From contig NZ_CAJZAG010000017.1 in NCBI RefSeq assembly GCF_914271485.1, forward strand, positions 57,874 through 121,873: a stretch of 64,000 nt of DNA. The letters are read 5' to 3'. Under the pieces are notes generated by a model. That model had not been told where the DNA came from. It saw nothing but the letters and a program-made list of their open reading frames with translations, and searched no databases. The number at the start of each line of letters is the position of its first letter. Positions within the stretch are counted from its first letter, which is position 1. Shown here piece after piece: positions 9,016 to 18,260 of this stretch. The translations under genes were made by a program, and so were the position numbers. This stretch comes from Cupriavidus pampae (GTDB taxonomy: Bacteria; Pseudomonadota; Gammaproteobacteria; Burkholderiales; Burkholderiaceae).

Positions 9016-9040
9016 ATACCAAATAGTATTCGGATACTAT
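9016..9040 (+). promoter_or_regulatory. Probable TetR operator of the efflux operon
   Basis: A perfect inverted repeat ATAGTAT-TCGG-ATACTAT (9023-9029 / 9034-9040) overlaps a 15-bp element ATACCAAATAGTATT (9016-9030), which recurs inverted at 10648-10662. The site lies just before the first efflux gene. It is likely bound by the TetR repressor encoded at the end of the operon. Confidence 0.75.
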
Positions 9041-9081
9041 GAAGTATGTTACTGTGCGTCTTTTCATTGCCGCTGTCTCCC

Positions 9082-10608
9082 ATGTCTGTGAATCTGCATC
9101 TGCGAGCCGCCTGTTACGCGCTGGCGCTGACAGGGCTTGGCGCTTGCGCCGTCGGCCCGGACTTTGAAGCGCCCTCGATGGCACCGCCGGCGCAGTTGCT
9201 CGCAACACCCGTTGCCGCGGATATATCCGGATTCTCGAACGCACCCGTGGAGTCTGATTGGTGGGCGTTGTTCAACGATCCGTTGCTGTCGTCGCTCGAG
9301 GCGCGTGTTGCGGCCCAGAATCTCGAACTGCAAGCGGCCGAGGCACGGGTCGGACAGAGCCGTGCACGCTTGCGAGTAGTGGGCGCCGACGCTTATCCCA
9401 CGTTCTCGGCCAATGGCTCCGAGTTACGTGAGCGAGCGAGTCCGAACGGCATTCTCAAATTGACCGGGACGTCTGGCGCGGTCAGCGCCACCGCCGCCAA
9501 TGGCGCGGATCCGTTCGGCACAAGCGCGCTTAAGGGTGAGATGGGCTCACCGCCGTATAGCTTGTGGCAGTACGGCATTGACGCCAGCTGGGAGATCGAT
9601 ATCTGGGGAAAGGTCCGGCGCGCGAAGGAGTCGGCCAAGGCGACGTCTGATGCCGCGGTCTTTGACAGAGAGGCCGTGCGCGTGCTGGTTTCTGCTGAGG
9701 TTGCGCGCACATACCTCGCATTGCGCGGTGTGCAGGCAATGCTGGCGATCGCCCGAAAGAACCAGGACATCGCGCAAACCAGCCTACGGCTCGCCACCCG
9801 CCGGCAGGAACAGGGGGTGGCTACGAGCTACGACCCGGCCAGCGCGGGTGCCCAGCTCGCTACTGTTACGGCGTCCATTCCCGAACTCGAGCGCCAGCGC
9901 GCAGAGCTTATGAACGCGTTGGCCCTACTGCTCGGCGAAGCCCCGCACGCCCTCGACGACGAGCTTGGCGGAGAAGCGGGTATTCCGGCGCCACCAGCCA
10001 TAGTTCCTCTAGGCCTCCCGTCGGATCTCGCACGCCGGCGTCCTGACATTCTGCGCGTCGAAGCCGAATTGCATGCGGCGACTGCGGCAATTGGCGTTGC
10101 GAAAGCAAACTTCTATCCCAGTGTGAGTCTGACCGGCAGCTTCGGCTTTCAGGCGCTCAAGTTCACCGAAGCAGGTGACTGGAGCGCGCGCCAGTTTGCG
10201 ATTGGTCCCGTCCTGCACTTGCCGATCTTCGAAGGCGGTCGCCTGATGGGCACGCTCGCCTTGACTAAAGCTCGCCAGCAGGAGGCCGCGATTCGTTATC
10301 GGCAGACTGTATTGGCGTCATGGCACGAGGTGGATGACGCCATGACTGCATATCGCGCCGAACAGGCGCGCGACATGCAGCTCGGCGCCGCCGTGGAGAG
10401 CAACCGGATCGCGTTCCGAACAGCTCAGCAGCGCTATGCCCAAGGTGCAACAACATTCCTGTCGGTGTTGATCGCACAACGGGATCTACTGGCCAGCGAG
10501 AACGCTCTTGCACGCAGCCGTACTGACGTATCCATCTCGATGGTGAAGCTCTACAAGGTGTTGGGTGGTGGCTGGTCGCCCGGCGTGATCAGCGACGCTA
10601 CCGAATAG
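9082..10608 (+). CDS. Efflux outer membrane lipoprotein (NodT/OprM family)
   Basis: A 508-aa outer membrane channel of a tripartite export system. The signal peptide ends in the lipobox L-G-A-C followed by AVGPDFEAP, the hallmark start of NodT-type factors. The WWALFNDPLL motif and two repeated helical halves (VEADLHAATA-type and ALARSRTDVSISMVKLYKVLGGGW at the end) fit TolC-like proteins. The ATG at 9082 gives a normal signal peptide; an in-frame ATG at 9046 is an alternative. First gene of the pump operon with the MFS transporter and adaptor. Confidence 0.92.
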   Translation: MSVNLHLRAACYALALTGLGACAVGPDFEAPSMAPPAQLLATPVAADISGFSNAPVESDWWALFNDPLLSSLEARVAAQNLELQAAEARVGQSRARLRVVGADAYPTFSANGSELRERASPNGILKLTGTSGAVSATAANGADPFGTSALKGEMGSPPYSLWQYGIDASWEIDIWGKVRRAKESAKATSDAAVFDREAVRVLVSAEVARTYLALRGVQAMLAIARKNQDIAQTSLRLATRRQEQGVATSYDPASAGAQLATVTASIPELERQRAELMNALALLLGEAPHALDDELGGEAGIPAPPAIVPLGLPSDLARRRPDILRVEAELHAATAAIGVAKANFYPSVSLTGSFGFQALKFTEAGDWSARQFAIGPVLHLPIFEGGRLMGTLALTKARQQEAAIRYRQTVLASWHEVDDAMTAYRAEQARDMQLGAAVESNRIAFRTAQQRYAQGATTFLSVLIAQRDLLASENALARSRTDVSISMVKLYKVLGGGWSPGVISDATE

Positions 10609-10647
10609 AAAACCTGCGAACTCCTGCGGGATACATCGCAGCATATA

Positions 10648-10662
10648 AATACTATTTGGTAT
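10648..10662 (+). promoter_or_regulatory. Second copy of the operator, overlapping the MFS start codon
   Basis: AATACTATTTGGTAT at 10648-10662 is the exact reverse complement of 9016-9030 and covers the first two bases of the ATG at 10661. Its ends form ATAC-N6-GTAT. A repressor bound here would block a second promoter or transcript elongation within the operon. Confidence 0.7.
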
Positions 10663-12244
10663 GCAAAATACGATAGCCGACTTTGTGCCGACCGCGGTGC
10701 AAACACCAGCGCCCGCCCCGACGGCCGCTACGCCACAACCGTTTAACGCCCGGATCTTTGTCGGTGTGCTCGGGGTATTCGTTGCGGCCATGATGTCCGG
10801 GCTGAACAATCGCATCGGGGGGCTTTCCCTTATCGACCTCAGAGGTGCCGCGGGAATCGGCGCGGACGAAGGCAGCTGGATCGTTAGCCTGTACTCGGCA
10901 TTCGAGCTTGCAGCGATGCCTTTCGCTGCCTGGTTCGCTGTCACGCTGTCATTCCGGCGCTTTCATCTCGGCGTGGTCATGATATTTGCTGCGTTGGGAC
11001 TGCTGACGCCATACGCAAGCGATATGACGACGTTGCTCGTACTGCGGAGTCTGCAGGGCTTTTCCGGAGGTCTGCTGATTCCTGTGTTGATGGCCGCCGC
11101 ATTGCGATTCTTTCCGCTGCCATTGCGCCTCTATGGGCTTGCACTGTATGCGATGACAGCCACGTTCTCGCCGAACCTCGCCACATGGCTGTCGGCCACC
11201 TATACCGATACGCTGGGAAACTGGCATCTCGCCTACTGGCAGGTGATTCCTCTTGCCATCTTCTCAATCTGGGCCGTGGCGTGGGGCGTGCCACAAGATC
11301 CAGTCAGACTCGATCGCTTTCGGCAGATCAATCTTCCAGGCCTTGTGACGGGTGTCGCAGGGCTCGTGATGCTGGGCCTGGGCCTGACGCAGGGCGAGCG
11401 GTACGACTGGTTCCACGACACGCGAATCTGCTGGCTGTTCAGCGCTGGCATCGCGTTGACGGTTGTGTTCCTGCTGACTGAATGGTTTCACCCACTGCCG
11501 TTTATCAAGCTGCAATTGCTGAGTCGACGCAACCTGGGTCTGGGGTTTTCGGTCTTTTACGTCCTGATCGTGGTGCTTCTGTCCGGGTCACTACTGCCTT
11601 CGGCATTCCTCACTCACATCCATGGCTTTCGCACACCGTACATAGCGGTGCTCGGCTTGACCGTCGGCATTCCTCAACTCGTGTTGGGACCGTTCGTCTC
11701 GTTCCTGCTTTACAAGCGTTGGATGGATGCACGCTATATGTTTGCGGCCGGACTGCTTTGTATGGCGATGGCGTGCCTGATAGGTTCGCAAGTCACATCC
11801 GCATGGATGGCCTCGGAATTCCTTGCAGTGCAAATCCTTCAGGCGATCGGTCAGCCCATGGCGGTCATCTCCACGCTGTTCCTCGCCACGAGCGTGGTTC
11901 AGCCCATGGAAGGCCCAGTCATTTCTGGCATCGTCAATGTTCTGCGCGCATTGGGGACCGTTAGCGGCGCGGCAATCGTCGAGCGACTGATCGTCGTGCG
12001 GGAGCACGTCCACGCCAATGTCCTGCTCGATCGCGCCGTCCGCGTAGGTGCGGGTGTTGAACCGCTACACGGGGGTGCCAATGGGTCTTTGCCTCATCTC
12101 GCGGAACGCATCGTGCACCAGGCGTTTGTGCTGTCGATCGCCGATGCCTACCTTGTGCTCGGTCTGCTGGCGGTTGCTCTGGTCCCGTTCGTCCTGAATC
12201 TGCAGTACATCAAGCCGCCAGCACTAAACAAGCCTTCCAACTGA
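10661..12244 (+). CDS. DHA2-family MFS drug transporter (EmrB-like)
   Basis: A 527-aa inner membrane antiporter. After about 35 polar residues there are roughly 14 hydrophobic segments, as in the EmrB/QacA 14-TM group. Early motifs include ADEGSWIVSLYSAFELAAMP (motif D1 region) and LRSLQGFSGGLLIPVLMAAAL (the motif C-like region with GGxLIP). It works with the HlyD-type adaptor 6 bp downstream and the outer membrane lipoprotein upstream to export hydrophobic compounds across both membranes. The start codon lies inside the operator copy. Confidence 0.92.
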   Translation: MQNTIADFVPTAVQTPAPAPTAATPQPFNARIFVGVLGVFVAAMMSGLNNRIGGLSLIDLRGAAGIGADEGSWIVSLYSAFELAAMPFAAWFAVTLSFRRFHLGVVMIFAALGLLTPYASDMTTLLVLRSLQGFSGGLLIPVLMAAALRFFPLPLRLYGLALYAMTATFSPNLATWLSATYTDTLGNWHLAYWQVIPLAIFSIWAVAWGVPQDPVRLDRFRQINLPGLVTGVAGLVMLGLGLTQGERYDWFHDTRICWLFSAGIALTVVFLLTEWFHPLPFIKLQLLSRRNLGLGFSVFYVLIVVLLSGSLLPSAFLTHIHGFRTPYIAVLGLTVGIPQLVLGPFVSFLLYKRWMDARYMFAAGLLCMAMACLIGSQVTSAWMASEFLAVQILQAIGQPMAVISTLFLATSVVQPMEGPVISGIVNVLRALGTVSGAAIVERLIVVREHVHANVLLDRAVRVGAGVEPLHGGANGSLPHLAERIVHQAFVLSIADAYLVLGLLAVALVPFVLNLQYIKPPALNKPSN

Positions 12245-12250
12245 ATCATC

Positions 12251-13285
12251 ATGACTCTTCCCCGCCCCGCAAAGATCGCCGCATCCGTAGTCATCAGCTG
12301 CGCGATTGGCGCCACAGCCTATCTCTATTTCCGCGATGCGGGTCGTGCCTCGACCCAAACCACCACGGACGCATACGTACGTGCCGACACCACATTCGTT
12401 GCGCCCCGCGTCGCTGGGCAGATCGCTCAGGTGCTGGTGGAAGACAACCAAACCGTGAGGCAGGGACAACTCCTGGCCGTGATCGATGATCGAGATTTCG
12501 TCGTCGCGGTAGCGAGCGCAACGGCCGATGTAGACAACGCGCGTGCCGATATTCTCCGCCTCAAAGCTTCGCTGCAGCAACAGGGCAGCACGATCAAGCA
12601 ATCCATCGCGACAATTTCTGCCGACGATGCGGCGATCAACTTCGCTGAGGCCGACGCCAAACGCTACGCCAACCTCGCGCAGGACGGCTCCGGCACTGTG
12701 CAGGAGCGGCAGCAGTCTCAGTCGCAACTGCAGGTTGCCATAGCGCGTCGCACCGAACACACCGCCGCACGCGATGCAGCGCAGCATCAAATCGGGGTAC
12801 TGGAGGCGCAGGAGAAGCAGGCGGAGGCGCGTCTCGAGAAAGCCGTGGCGGCGCTCGCAGCGGCGAAGCTGAATCTGTCCTACACCAAGATCACGGCTCC
12901 AATCGACGGCACCGTTGGACAGCGAACACTGCGCGTTGGGGGCTATGTTCACATCGGCGCCCCGCTGCTCGCCGTGGTCCCACTTGGGCAGGCGTATATC
13001 GAGGCCAACTTCCGTGAAACGCAGCTCGAACGCGTGCGGCCCGGCCAAGTCGTTACAATCACCGTGGACATGCTGCCAGGGCTTGAACTCCGCGGGCATG
13101 TGGAGAGCGTGGCGCCTGCAAGCGGCATCGCGTTCTCCCCAATCGCCCCGGACAACGCCACCGGCAATTTTACGAAGGTGGTGCAGCGCTTGCCCGTAAA
13201 GATCAACATCGACAGCGGGCAGGACGCGGCTCGAAGCCTGCGCATCGGCATGTCCGTGGTTCCTACCGTGCACGTGAAGTCGTGA
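12251..13285 (+). CDS. HlyD-family membrane fusion protein (EmrA-like)
   Basis: A 344-aa periplasmic adaptor with one N-terminal transmembrane helix (IAASVVISCAIGATAYLYF). The lipoyl/barrel-sandwich half DAYVRADTTFVAPRVAGQIAQVLV is followed by a long coiled-coil hairpin (about residues 90-200), then the second lipoyl half LSYTKITAPIDGTVGQRTL and a beta-barrel domain (AYIEANFRETQLERVRPGQ). It bridges the DHA2 pump and the outer membrane factor. Gene spacing of 6 bp shows an operon. Confidence 0.93.
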   Translation: MTLPRPAKIAASVVISCAIGATAYLYFRDAGRASTQTTTDAYVRADTTFVAPRVAGQIAQVLVEDNQTVRQGQLLAVIDDRDFVVAVASATADVDNARADILRLKASLQQQGSTIKQSIATISADDAAINFAEADAKRYANLAQDGSGTVQERQQSQSQLQVAIARRTEHTAARDAAQHQIGVLEAQEKQAEARLEKAVAALAAAKLNLSYTKITAPIDGTVGQRTLRVGGYVHIGAPLLAVVPLGQAYIEANFRETQLERVRPGQVVTITVDMLPGLELRGHVESVAPASGIAFSPIAPDNATGNFTKVVQRLPVKINIDSGQDAARSLRIGMSVVPTVHVKS

Positions 13286-13336
13286 CCGTCGGGAGAATGA
13301 CGCAACACTGAGGCCCCAGGGAAAGAGACTGCATTG

Positions 13337-13957
13337 ATGGCACGATTGACTAGACAGGAAAGCCGGGCGCTAACGCGCCAAAGGCTGATGGCCGCAGCCG
13401 GAAAGGTGTTTGCACGCGAAGGCCTTGGTGGCGCATCTATCGATCGAATCGTGGAAGAGGCGGGCTTCACCAAGGGGGCCTTCTATTCGAACTTCGCGTC
13501 GAAAGAGGACATTTTCCTGCAGTACGTTGAGGACGTCAGCTTTCGTGATGCAGCCGAACTCGAACACGTGACACTCGGTATCGAGGAGCCCGAGGCGCTG
13601 ATCACCGCAATCTGTAACTGGGCTACGGCAACCTCACGCGAGCCCGGACCGCGCTCGCTCATCCTTGATCTGATTCGGCATGCCAAGCAGGATGCGGCCC
13701 TGACCAAACGTCACACCGAGATGTTCACGTATCAGTGGACCAAAGTCGGCACGGTGGTGTCGCGGATATTTCCAGAAGGGCAAGCACCGGCCACTCCGCT
13801 CGAGCTTGGCGCGCTCGTTATGGAGTTGACGTTCGGGATCGCGCTGCAATTCCACGCCGGCCCGTCCGCCGGCGACCTGATCGGCCTGTCGTTGCGAGCA
13901 TTGCAGCGGGCGTCCGCGCACGGCCAGTTGGAAAAGCGGGACGCCCAGCGTCTTTAG
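13337..13957 (+). CDS. TetR-family transcriptional regulator
   Basis: A 206-aa repressor-type regulator. The N-terminal helix-turn-helix spans residues about 13-60 (TRQRLMAAAGKVFAREGLGG, then IVEEAGFTKGAFYSNFASKEDIFL). The C-terminal ligand domain is divergent. It sits 51 bp after the adaptor gene, so it likely controls the pump operon through the two related operator copies at 9016 and 10648. Its 3' end overlaps the convergent nitroreductase by 4 bp. Confidence 0.9.
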   Translation: MARLTRQESRALTRQRLMAAAGKVFAREGLGGASIDRIVEEAGFTKGAFYSNFASKEDIFLQYVEDVSFRDAAELEHVTLGIEEPEALITAICNWATATSREPGPRSLILDLIRHAKQDAALTKRHTEMFTYQWTKVGTVVSRIFPEGQAPATPLELGALVMELTFGIALQFHAGPSAGDLIGLSLRALQRASAHGQLEKRDAQRL

Positions 13958-14694
13958 TCGTCCATAAACGATACGAATTCGCTTAGATCGAGCTTGGCAA
14001 TCGGCAGATTGTTCTCCGGAATACTGTTGTCGGCATAACCAAGCGACATGCCTGCGATGACCATTTCACCCTCCGGGATGCCAAGTTCATCGTGCAACAC
14101 GGCCGACTGCAGTGACCAGATCTGTTGCGGACAGGTGTCGAGCCCTTCCGCGCGCGCGGCCAGCATGATGTTCTGCAGAAAGCAGCCGTAGCAAAGAAAG
14201 CTGGCCCACTCGAGTCGCCGGTCCATCGTGAAAATCAGTCCCACGGGCGCATCGAAGAAGCGGAACTGACGCTCCACGTCGCGCCGACGGCCCGCGATAT
14301 CACTGCGGTGAACCCCCTGCGCATCGCCCAGCATGCCGCGAAACGTATTGAAGCGCGTCGAGAACGGCGCCGGCAGATCTTTTGGAAAGAACGGGTACTG
14401 CAATGGCAGGGTGTCAGGGGTGGCGCGATACGCCGCAACTGCAGCGTCAACAATCGCGTTGCGCCGATTGCCGGTGAGCACGTAGCAGCGCCACGGCTGT
14501 GTGTTGCTTGAGCTCGGCGCATGACTAGCGGCCGACAGAATGCGTTGCAATGTGGCAAGCGGAACCGGACGTGGATGAAATCCGCGCTTGCTGTGGCGGC
14601 CCCGCATGAGTGCTGCAACCAGCGCGCCCGCATCGGTTTGCATCTCGGGGACTACGTCGTGCTCCGTCCGGCTCTCCATCTCCAGTGTCTCCAT
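13954..14694 (-). CDS. Nitroreductase family protein
   Basis: A 246-aa FMN-dependent NAD(P)H oxidoreductase of the nitroreductase (PnbA-like) group. The RHSKRGFHPRPVP start with the FMN-contacting Arg/Ser pair, APSSSNTQPWRCYVLTG in the substrate region, and a late GMSLGYAD motif are all present. It may reduce nitroaromatics or quinones. It diverges from the catabolic operon at 14861 across a 166-bp promoter region, so it could be co-regulated with it. Confidence 0.88.
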   Translation of the reverse strand: METLEMESRTEHDVVPEMQTDAGALVAALMRGRHSKRGFHPRPVPLATLQRILSAASHAPSSSNTQPWRCYVLTGNRRNAIVDAAVAAYRATPDTLPLQYPFFPKDLPAPFSTRFNTFRGMLGDAQGVHRSDIAGRRRDVERQFRFFDAPVGLIFTMDRRLEWASFLCYGCFLQNIMLAARAEGLDTCPQQIWSLQSAVLHDELGIPEGEMVIAGMSLGYADNSIPENNLPIAKLDLSEFVSFMDD

Positions 14695-14860
14695 GTCACC
14701 GCTCTCCGTGTGATGTTGTGTTGATGTACTCGTGAAAAATCATAGACACAACGATGCGGCTGCGGCGTTCAGATTCATGGACGAAACGTTCGCAAAAGCG
14801 GCGCGCACGGACAAAGCTGAATGACCTATCTTCTCCTTCACGATAATTGGAGACAGACAG

Positions 14861-15979
14861 ATGGATCAGTTGACATGCCTGCCACAGGAGCATGTGGTGT
14901 GGGGCCGCGACATTCTCGCGCATGTGGCCGCTTCGCTCGGCGACTACAGCATCACGCGTCCGATCACCTTCACGGTGAGCTTCCTCGAGGGATTGCATGG
15001 AGAGTACCTCCTCCCCAACATGACCGACAGCGCTGGCATCTTTACCGACCTGCCACCGCATGTGCCGGACTTCGCGGTGCAGGCCGGACTGCGGGCCTGC
15101 CTGGCGTCGCGTGCGGAATCGATCGTGGCGCTTGGCGGAGGCTCGGTGCTCGATGCCGCGAAGGCCGTCTCCGCGCAACACTTTCGGGAGACTGGCCGCT
15201 ATCTGCCGATCGCCGCCCTTCCGACCACGCTGTCTGGGTCCGAGTTCTCGCACTACTTCGGCGTCACCGAGACCAGCGGCACGCGCAAGTTCAAACGCAG
15301 CTACGCGGTGCGCGAGACGGTGCCGAAGCTCGTGGCGATCGATCCACAGCTGATCGCTGGCACTCCGCGCGAGCTGCTGCTGAGTTCGGCCATCAAAGGC
15401 ATCGATCATGCCGTCGAAGGTATGCGACGCGTTGGCATCGACCATCCGCACGCGATACTCGCGGCACGTGGCGTGGAGCGCTTCCTTGACGTGCTCGAAC
15501 GCTGGCCGAAGGGGCTCGAGACGCGTGCCGCCATCGAGCAGGATCTGATTTCCTTCGATGACTTGCTGCAACTCCAGCTAGCCGCCTGGCAGTGCTACTT
15601 CTATCCTGCCTCGGTGATCTACGGGCTGAGTCATCGCATCGGCCATATCCTCGGCGGTACCTTTGGCCTGCCGCATAGCATGACCTCCTGCGTCACGCTC
15701 GCACCCGTTATTCGTGCATGCGCCGGGACCTATGGCGACAAGCTTGGCATCTTCGGTAAAGATGCCGGCCATGCCAGCGCGGCGAATACGCTGGCCGACC
15801 GCATCGAGAGGGCGATCGAGGCACTGGAGCTGCCGAGCCGTCTGCGCGCCTTCGACCTGCCACGTGAGGTCTTGCCCGAGGTGGCGGCCATGTTGATGCA
15901 GCACTATCCGGACGAAGTCGCTGACCTCGGCGACGCGCCGGAACCGAAGCTCGCGGCGCTGCTGGAGGGACTGTGGTGA
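14861..15979 (+). CDS. Iron-containing alcohol dehydrogenase, maleylacetate reductase-like
   Basis: A 372-aa NAD(P)H-dependent oxidoreductase. The nucleotide motif GGGSVLDAAK (residues about 92-101) and PTTLSGSEFS match maleylacetate reductases. Metal-site residues are likely Asp/His in IKGIDHAVEG and His in YGLSHRIGHILGGTFGLPHS. The family reduces maleylacetate to 3-oxoadipate, the last dedicated step after hydroquinone or hydroxyquinol ring cleavage, which fits the PcpA-like dioxygenase nearby. First gene of a four-gene operon; ribosome binding site GGAG. General alcohol dehydrogenase activity cannot be excluded. Confidence 0.8.
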   Translation: MDQLTCLPQEHVVWGRDILAHVAASLGDYSITRPITFTVSFLEGLHGEYLLPNMTDSAGIFTDLPPHVPDFAVQAGLRACLASRAESIVALGGGSVLDAAKAVSAQHFRETGRYLPIAALPTTLSGSEFSHYFGVTETSGTRKFKRSYAVRETVPKLVAIDPQLIAGTPRELLLSSAIKGIDHAVEGMRRVGIDHPHAILAARGVERFLDVLERWPKGLETRAAIEQDLISFDDLLQLQLAAWQCYFYPASVIYGLSHRIGHILGGTFGLPHSMTSCVTLAPVIRACAGTYGDKLGIFGKDAGHASAANTLADRIERAIEALELPSRLRAFDLPREVLPEVAAMLMQHYPDEVADLGDAPEPKLAALLEGLW

Positions 15980-17352
15980 TGGCGACTGCGATCGATCGAC
16001 TGCCCGCCACCGCAAGTCTGCGCGAGTTGCGTCACGCGCTGATGACTGGAGCGCTCTCTGCTACCGCGCTCACGGAGCAGACACTGGAAGCCGCGGAAGC
16101 CAGCAAGCGTGACGTCAACGCATTCGCGGCCATCGACTGGGATCGTGCGCTCAGGGCTGCCGCCGATAGCGATCGGCGCTACGCCAATGGCACCGCGCGC
16201 GCGCTCGAGGGGTTGCCAATTGCCATCAAGGATCTGATCGACACCAGAGGCATCGATACCAGCTACGGCTCGGCCGCCTACCTTGACCATCGTCCCGACG
16301 CCGATGCCGATATCGTGCGATCGCTGGTGGAGCGTGGCGCGATCGTCATCGGCAAGACCACCACGCACGAGTTCGCGTGGGGCGTTACCACCGCAAGCGC
16401 GCGTCTGGGCGACACCCGCAATCCACGCGATTTGTCCCGCATTCCCGGCGGATCGAGCGGCGGCGCGGCCGCGGCAATTGCACATGGCGCAGTCACGGTG
16501 GGCGTGGGCACCGACACCGGCGGCTCGGTACGGATTCCGGCGGCGCTATGCGGCGTGGTCGGCTTCAAGCCCACGCGCGACACCCTGTCGACGCGCGGAG
16601 TGTTCCCGCTAGCCCCCACCTGCGACCACGTCGGCCTGCTCGGTAGGCAGGTCGATGATGTGCTGTGGCTCGCCAACGCGCTGCATATCGACGTGCCCGA
16701 AAGCGACGCCTGGCTCTCGGCACGGCTGGGCGTGGTGCGCACGATCGCTCCGGTGCCACTGGCGGCCGAGGTTGCCGCAGCCTTCGACAATGCAACGCGG
16801 CGCCTCTCGCACACGTTCGCGAGCATGGAAATCGGCGACCACGGGCTGTTCGACGATGCATTCCAGGCGTTCGCGACCATCGTGCTCGTCGAAGGCGGTA
16901 TCGAACATTTCCGGCGCAATGACTGGGATCGCATCGCCACGCATTACAGCCCCGAGACCGTGGACCGCCTCGAACGTGCGCAGGGTATGGACCTCGCCAG
17001 GTATCTCGCCGCTCAAGATGCGCGCCGCCGTTTGACGGCTGGCCTCCAGGCTGTGATGGCCTCGGTCGACTACCTCGTGCTGCCCACCTGTCCGTGCACG
17101 GCGCCGCCGCTCGGTGCGGACAACGTCCGCATCGGCGACTGGACCGGCACCGTGCGCGAGGCGCTGATGACGTATACCGCGCCATTCAACCTTGCCGGCT
17201 TTCCGGCCATATCGCTGCCGCTGCCATCCAGTACTACCGATCTGCCAACCGCATTACAGATCGTGGCGCGCCCCGGCGACGACGGCGCACTACTGCAGAT
17301 TTCGCAGCAGATCGAAGCCCTGCTGCACGATGGCATCGCGCGACAGGCCTGA
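15979..17352 (+). CDS. Amidase (amidase-signature family)
   Basis: A 457-aa serine hydrolase with the Ser-cisSer-Lys triad: K84 in LPIAIKDLID, S159/S160 in IPGGSSGGAAAA and S183 in TDTGGSVRIPAAL. The start ATG overlaps the previous stop (TGATG) and has GGAGGGA upstream, so it is coupled to the dehydrogenase. It hydrolyses a C-N amide bond. In this operon, next to a tryptophan-dioxygenase-like protein, it might deformylate or deamidate a ring-cleavage product (inference). GatA is excluded because no gatB or gatC is nearby. Confidence 0.9.
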   Translation: MATAIDRLPATASLRELRHALMTGALSATALTEQTLEAAEASKRDVNAFAAIDWDRALRAAADSDRRYANGTARALEGLPIAIKDLIDTRGIDTSYGSAAYLDHRPDADADIVRSLVERGAIVIGKTTTHEFAWGVTTASARLGDTRNPRDLSRIPGGSSGGAAAAIAHGAVTVGVGTDTGGSVRIPAALCGVVGFKPTRDTLSTRGVFPLAPTCDHVGLLGRQVDDVLWLANALHIDVPESDAWLSARLGVVRTIAPVPLAAEVAAAFDNATRRLSHTFASMEIGDHGLFDDAFQAFATIVLVEGGIEHFRRNDWDRIATHYSPETVDRLERAQGMDLARYLAAQDARRRLTAGLQAVMASVDYLVLPTCPCTAPPLGADNVRIGDWTGTVREALMTYTAPFNLAGFPAISLPLPSSTTDLPTALQIVARPGDDGALLQISQQIEALLHDGIARQA

Positions 17353-17378
17353 TTACGACCCCCACCCACGAGGAGACC

Positions 17379-18260
17379 ATGATGAGCGACACCGAGCCGG
17401 GAATCACGCCCGCAGGGCATACACCTTACAGCGCGTGGATACAGACGGACGTGCTGCACACATTGCAACGCCCTGTCAGCAATCACCCCGGAGAGCACGC
17501 GTGGATCACGTCCGTGCAGGTATCCGAGCTGTACTGGATGCTGATCATTCGGGAGATCGAGACCGCGCAACGGCAGTTGCGCGCCGACGATCTGCCGCAG
17601 GCCTGTCGCACGCTGGAGCGTATCGTTGCGCATCACGTGCCGCTCAACGCCACGTGGAAGTCGATCGCATGGATGACACCGACCGACCTGTTGTCGATTC
17701 TGTCGCGCGCGGTGGAAACCTACGGCAAGGACACCGCGCTACAAGGGTGGACCTACCGCCAGATGGTCTATCTGCTGGGCATTCGGCAAGAGGAACACCT
17801 GCAGCACTTTACGCCGCAGCCCGCACGCTGGCAGCAACTGAACCAGGTGCTGAGCGAACCAAGCCTCTATGACGATGTGCTCGCGTACCTCGATCGCGCG
17901 GGCTTCGCGGTTCCCGCCGCCGTGCGCGTGCGCGATTACCGGCAGCCGTACGTACCGACCACAGCCGTTGAGCAAGTATGGCGCGATATTTACGGGAACG
18001 CCGCGCTCTCTCCCGACCTCCGCCGGCTCGGCGAGACGCTCGCCGATATCGCCGAGGGCTTTGCGGAATGGAAGCATCTGCATCTGATGGCGACTCGGCG
18101 CACATTTGGACATCGTGCCGCGTACTTCGGCACCGAGGGCATTGCCTGGCTGCGACCAACGCTGGACGAGCTACCGTTTCCGGAACTGTGGAGCGCCCGC
18201 GGAATGATCGGCGATCCGCCCGCCGCCTGTCCGCATATGCACAAACGGGAGCGCACATGA
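17379..18260 (+). CDS. Tryptophan 2,3-dioxygenase superfamily protein
   Basis: A 293-aa predicted haem protein. Similarity to tryptophan 2,3-dioxygenase shows in the helix QVSELYWMLIIREIETAQ (compare QVYELWFKQ) and in FAEWKHLHLMATRRTFGHRA, whose His fits the axial haem ligand of FRxRH, followed by GTEGIAWLR in place of the GTGGSSGVxYLR loop. The usual HDE motif before the helix is replaced by HAWITSVQ, so the substrate is probably not tryptophan. Ribosome binding site AGGAG at 17371. The TGA overlaps the next ATG. The family now includes several non-TDO haem oxygenases. Confidence 0.75.
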   Translation: MMSDTEPGITPAGHTPYSAWIQTDVLHTLQRPVSNHPGEHAWITSVQVSELYWMLIIREIETAQRQLRADDLPQACRTLERIVAHHVPLNATWKSIAWMTPTDLLSILSRAVETYGKDTALQGWTYRQMVYLLGIRQEEHLQHFTPQPARWQQLNQVLSEPSLYDDVLAYLDRAGFAVPAAVRVRDYRQPYVPTTAVEQVWRDIYGNAALSPDLRRLGETLADIAEGFAEWKHLHLMATRRTFGHRAAYFGTEGIAWLRPTLDELPFPELWSARGMIGDPPAACPHMHKRERT

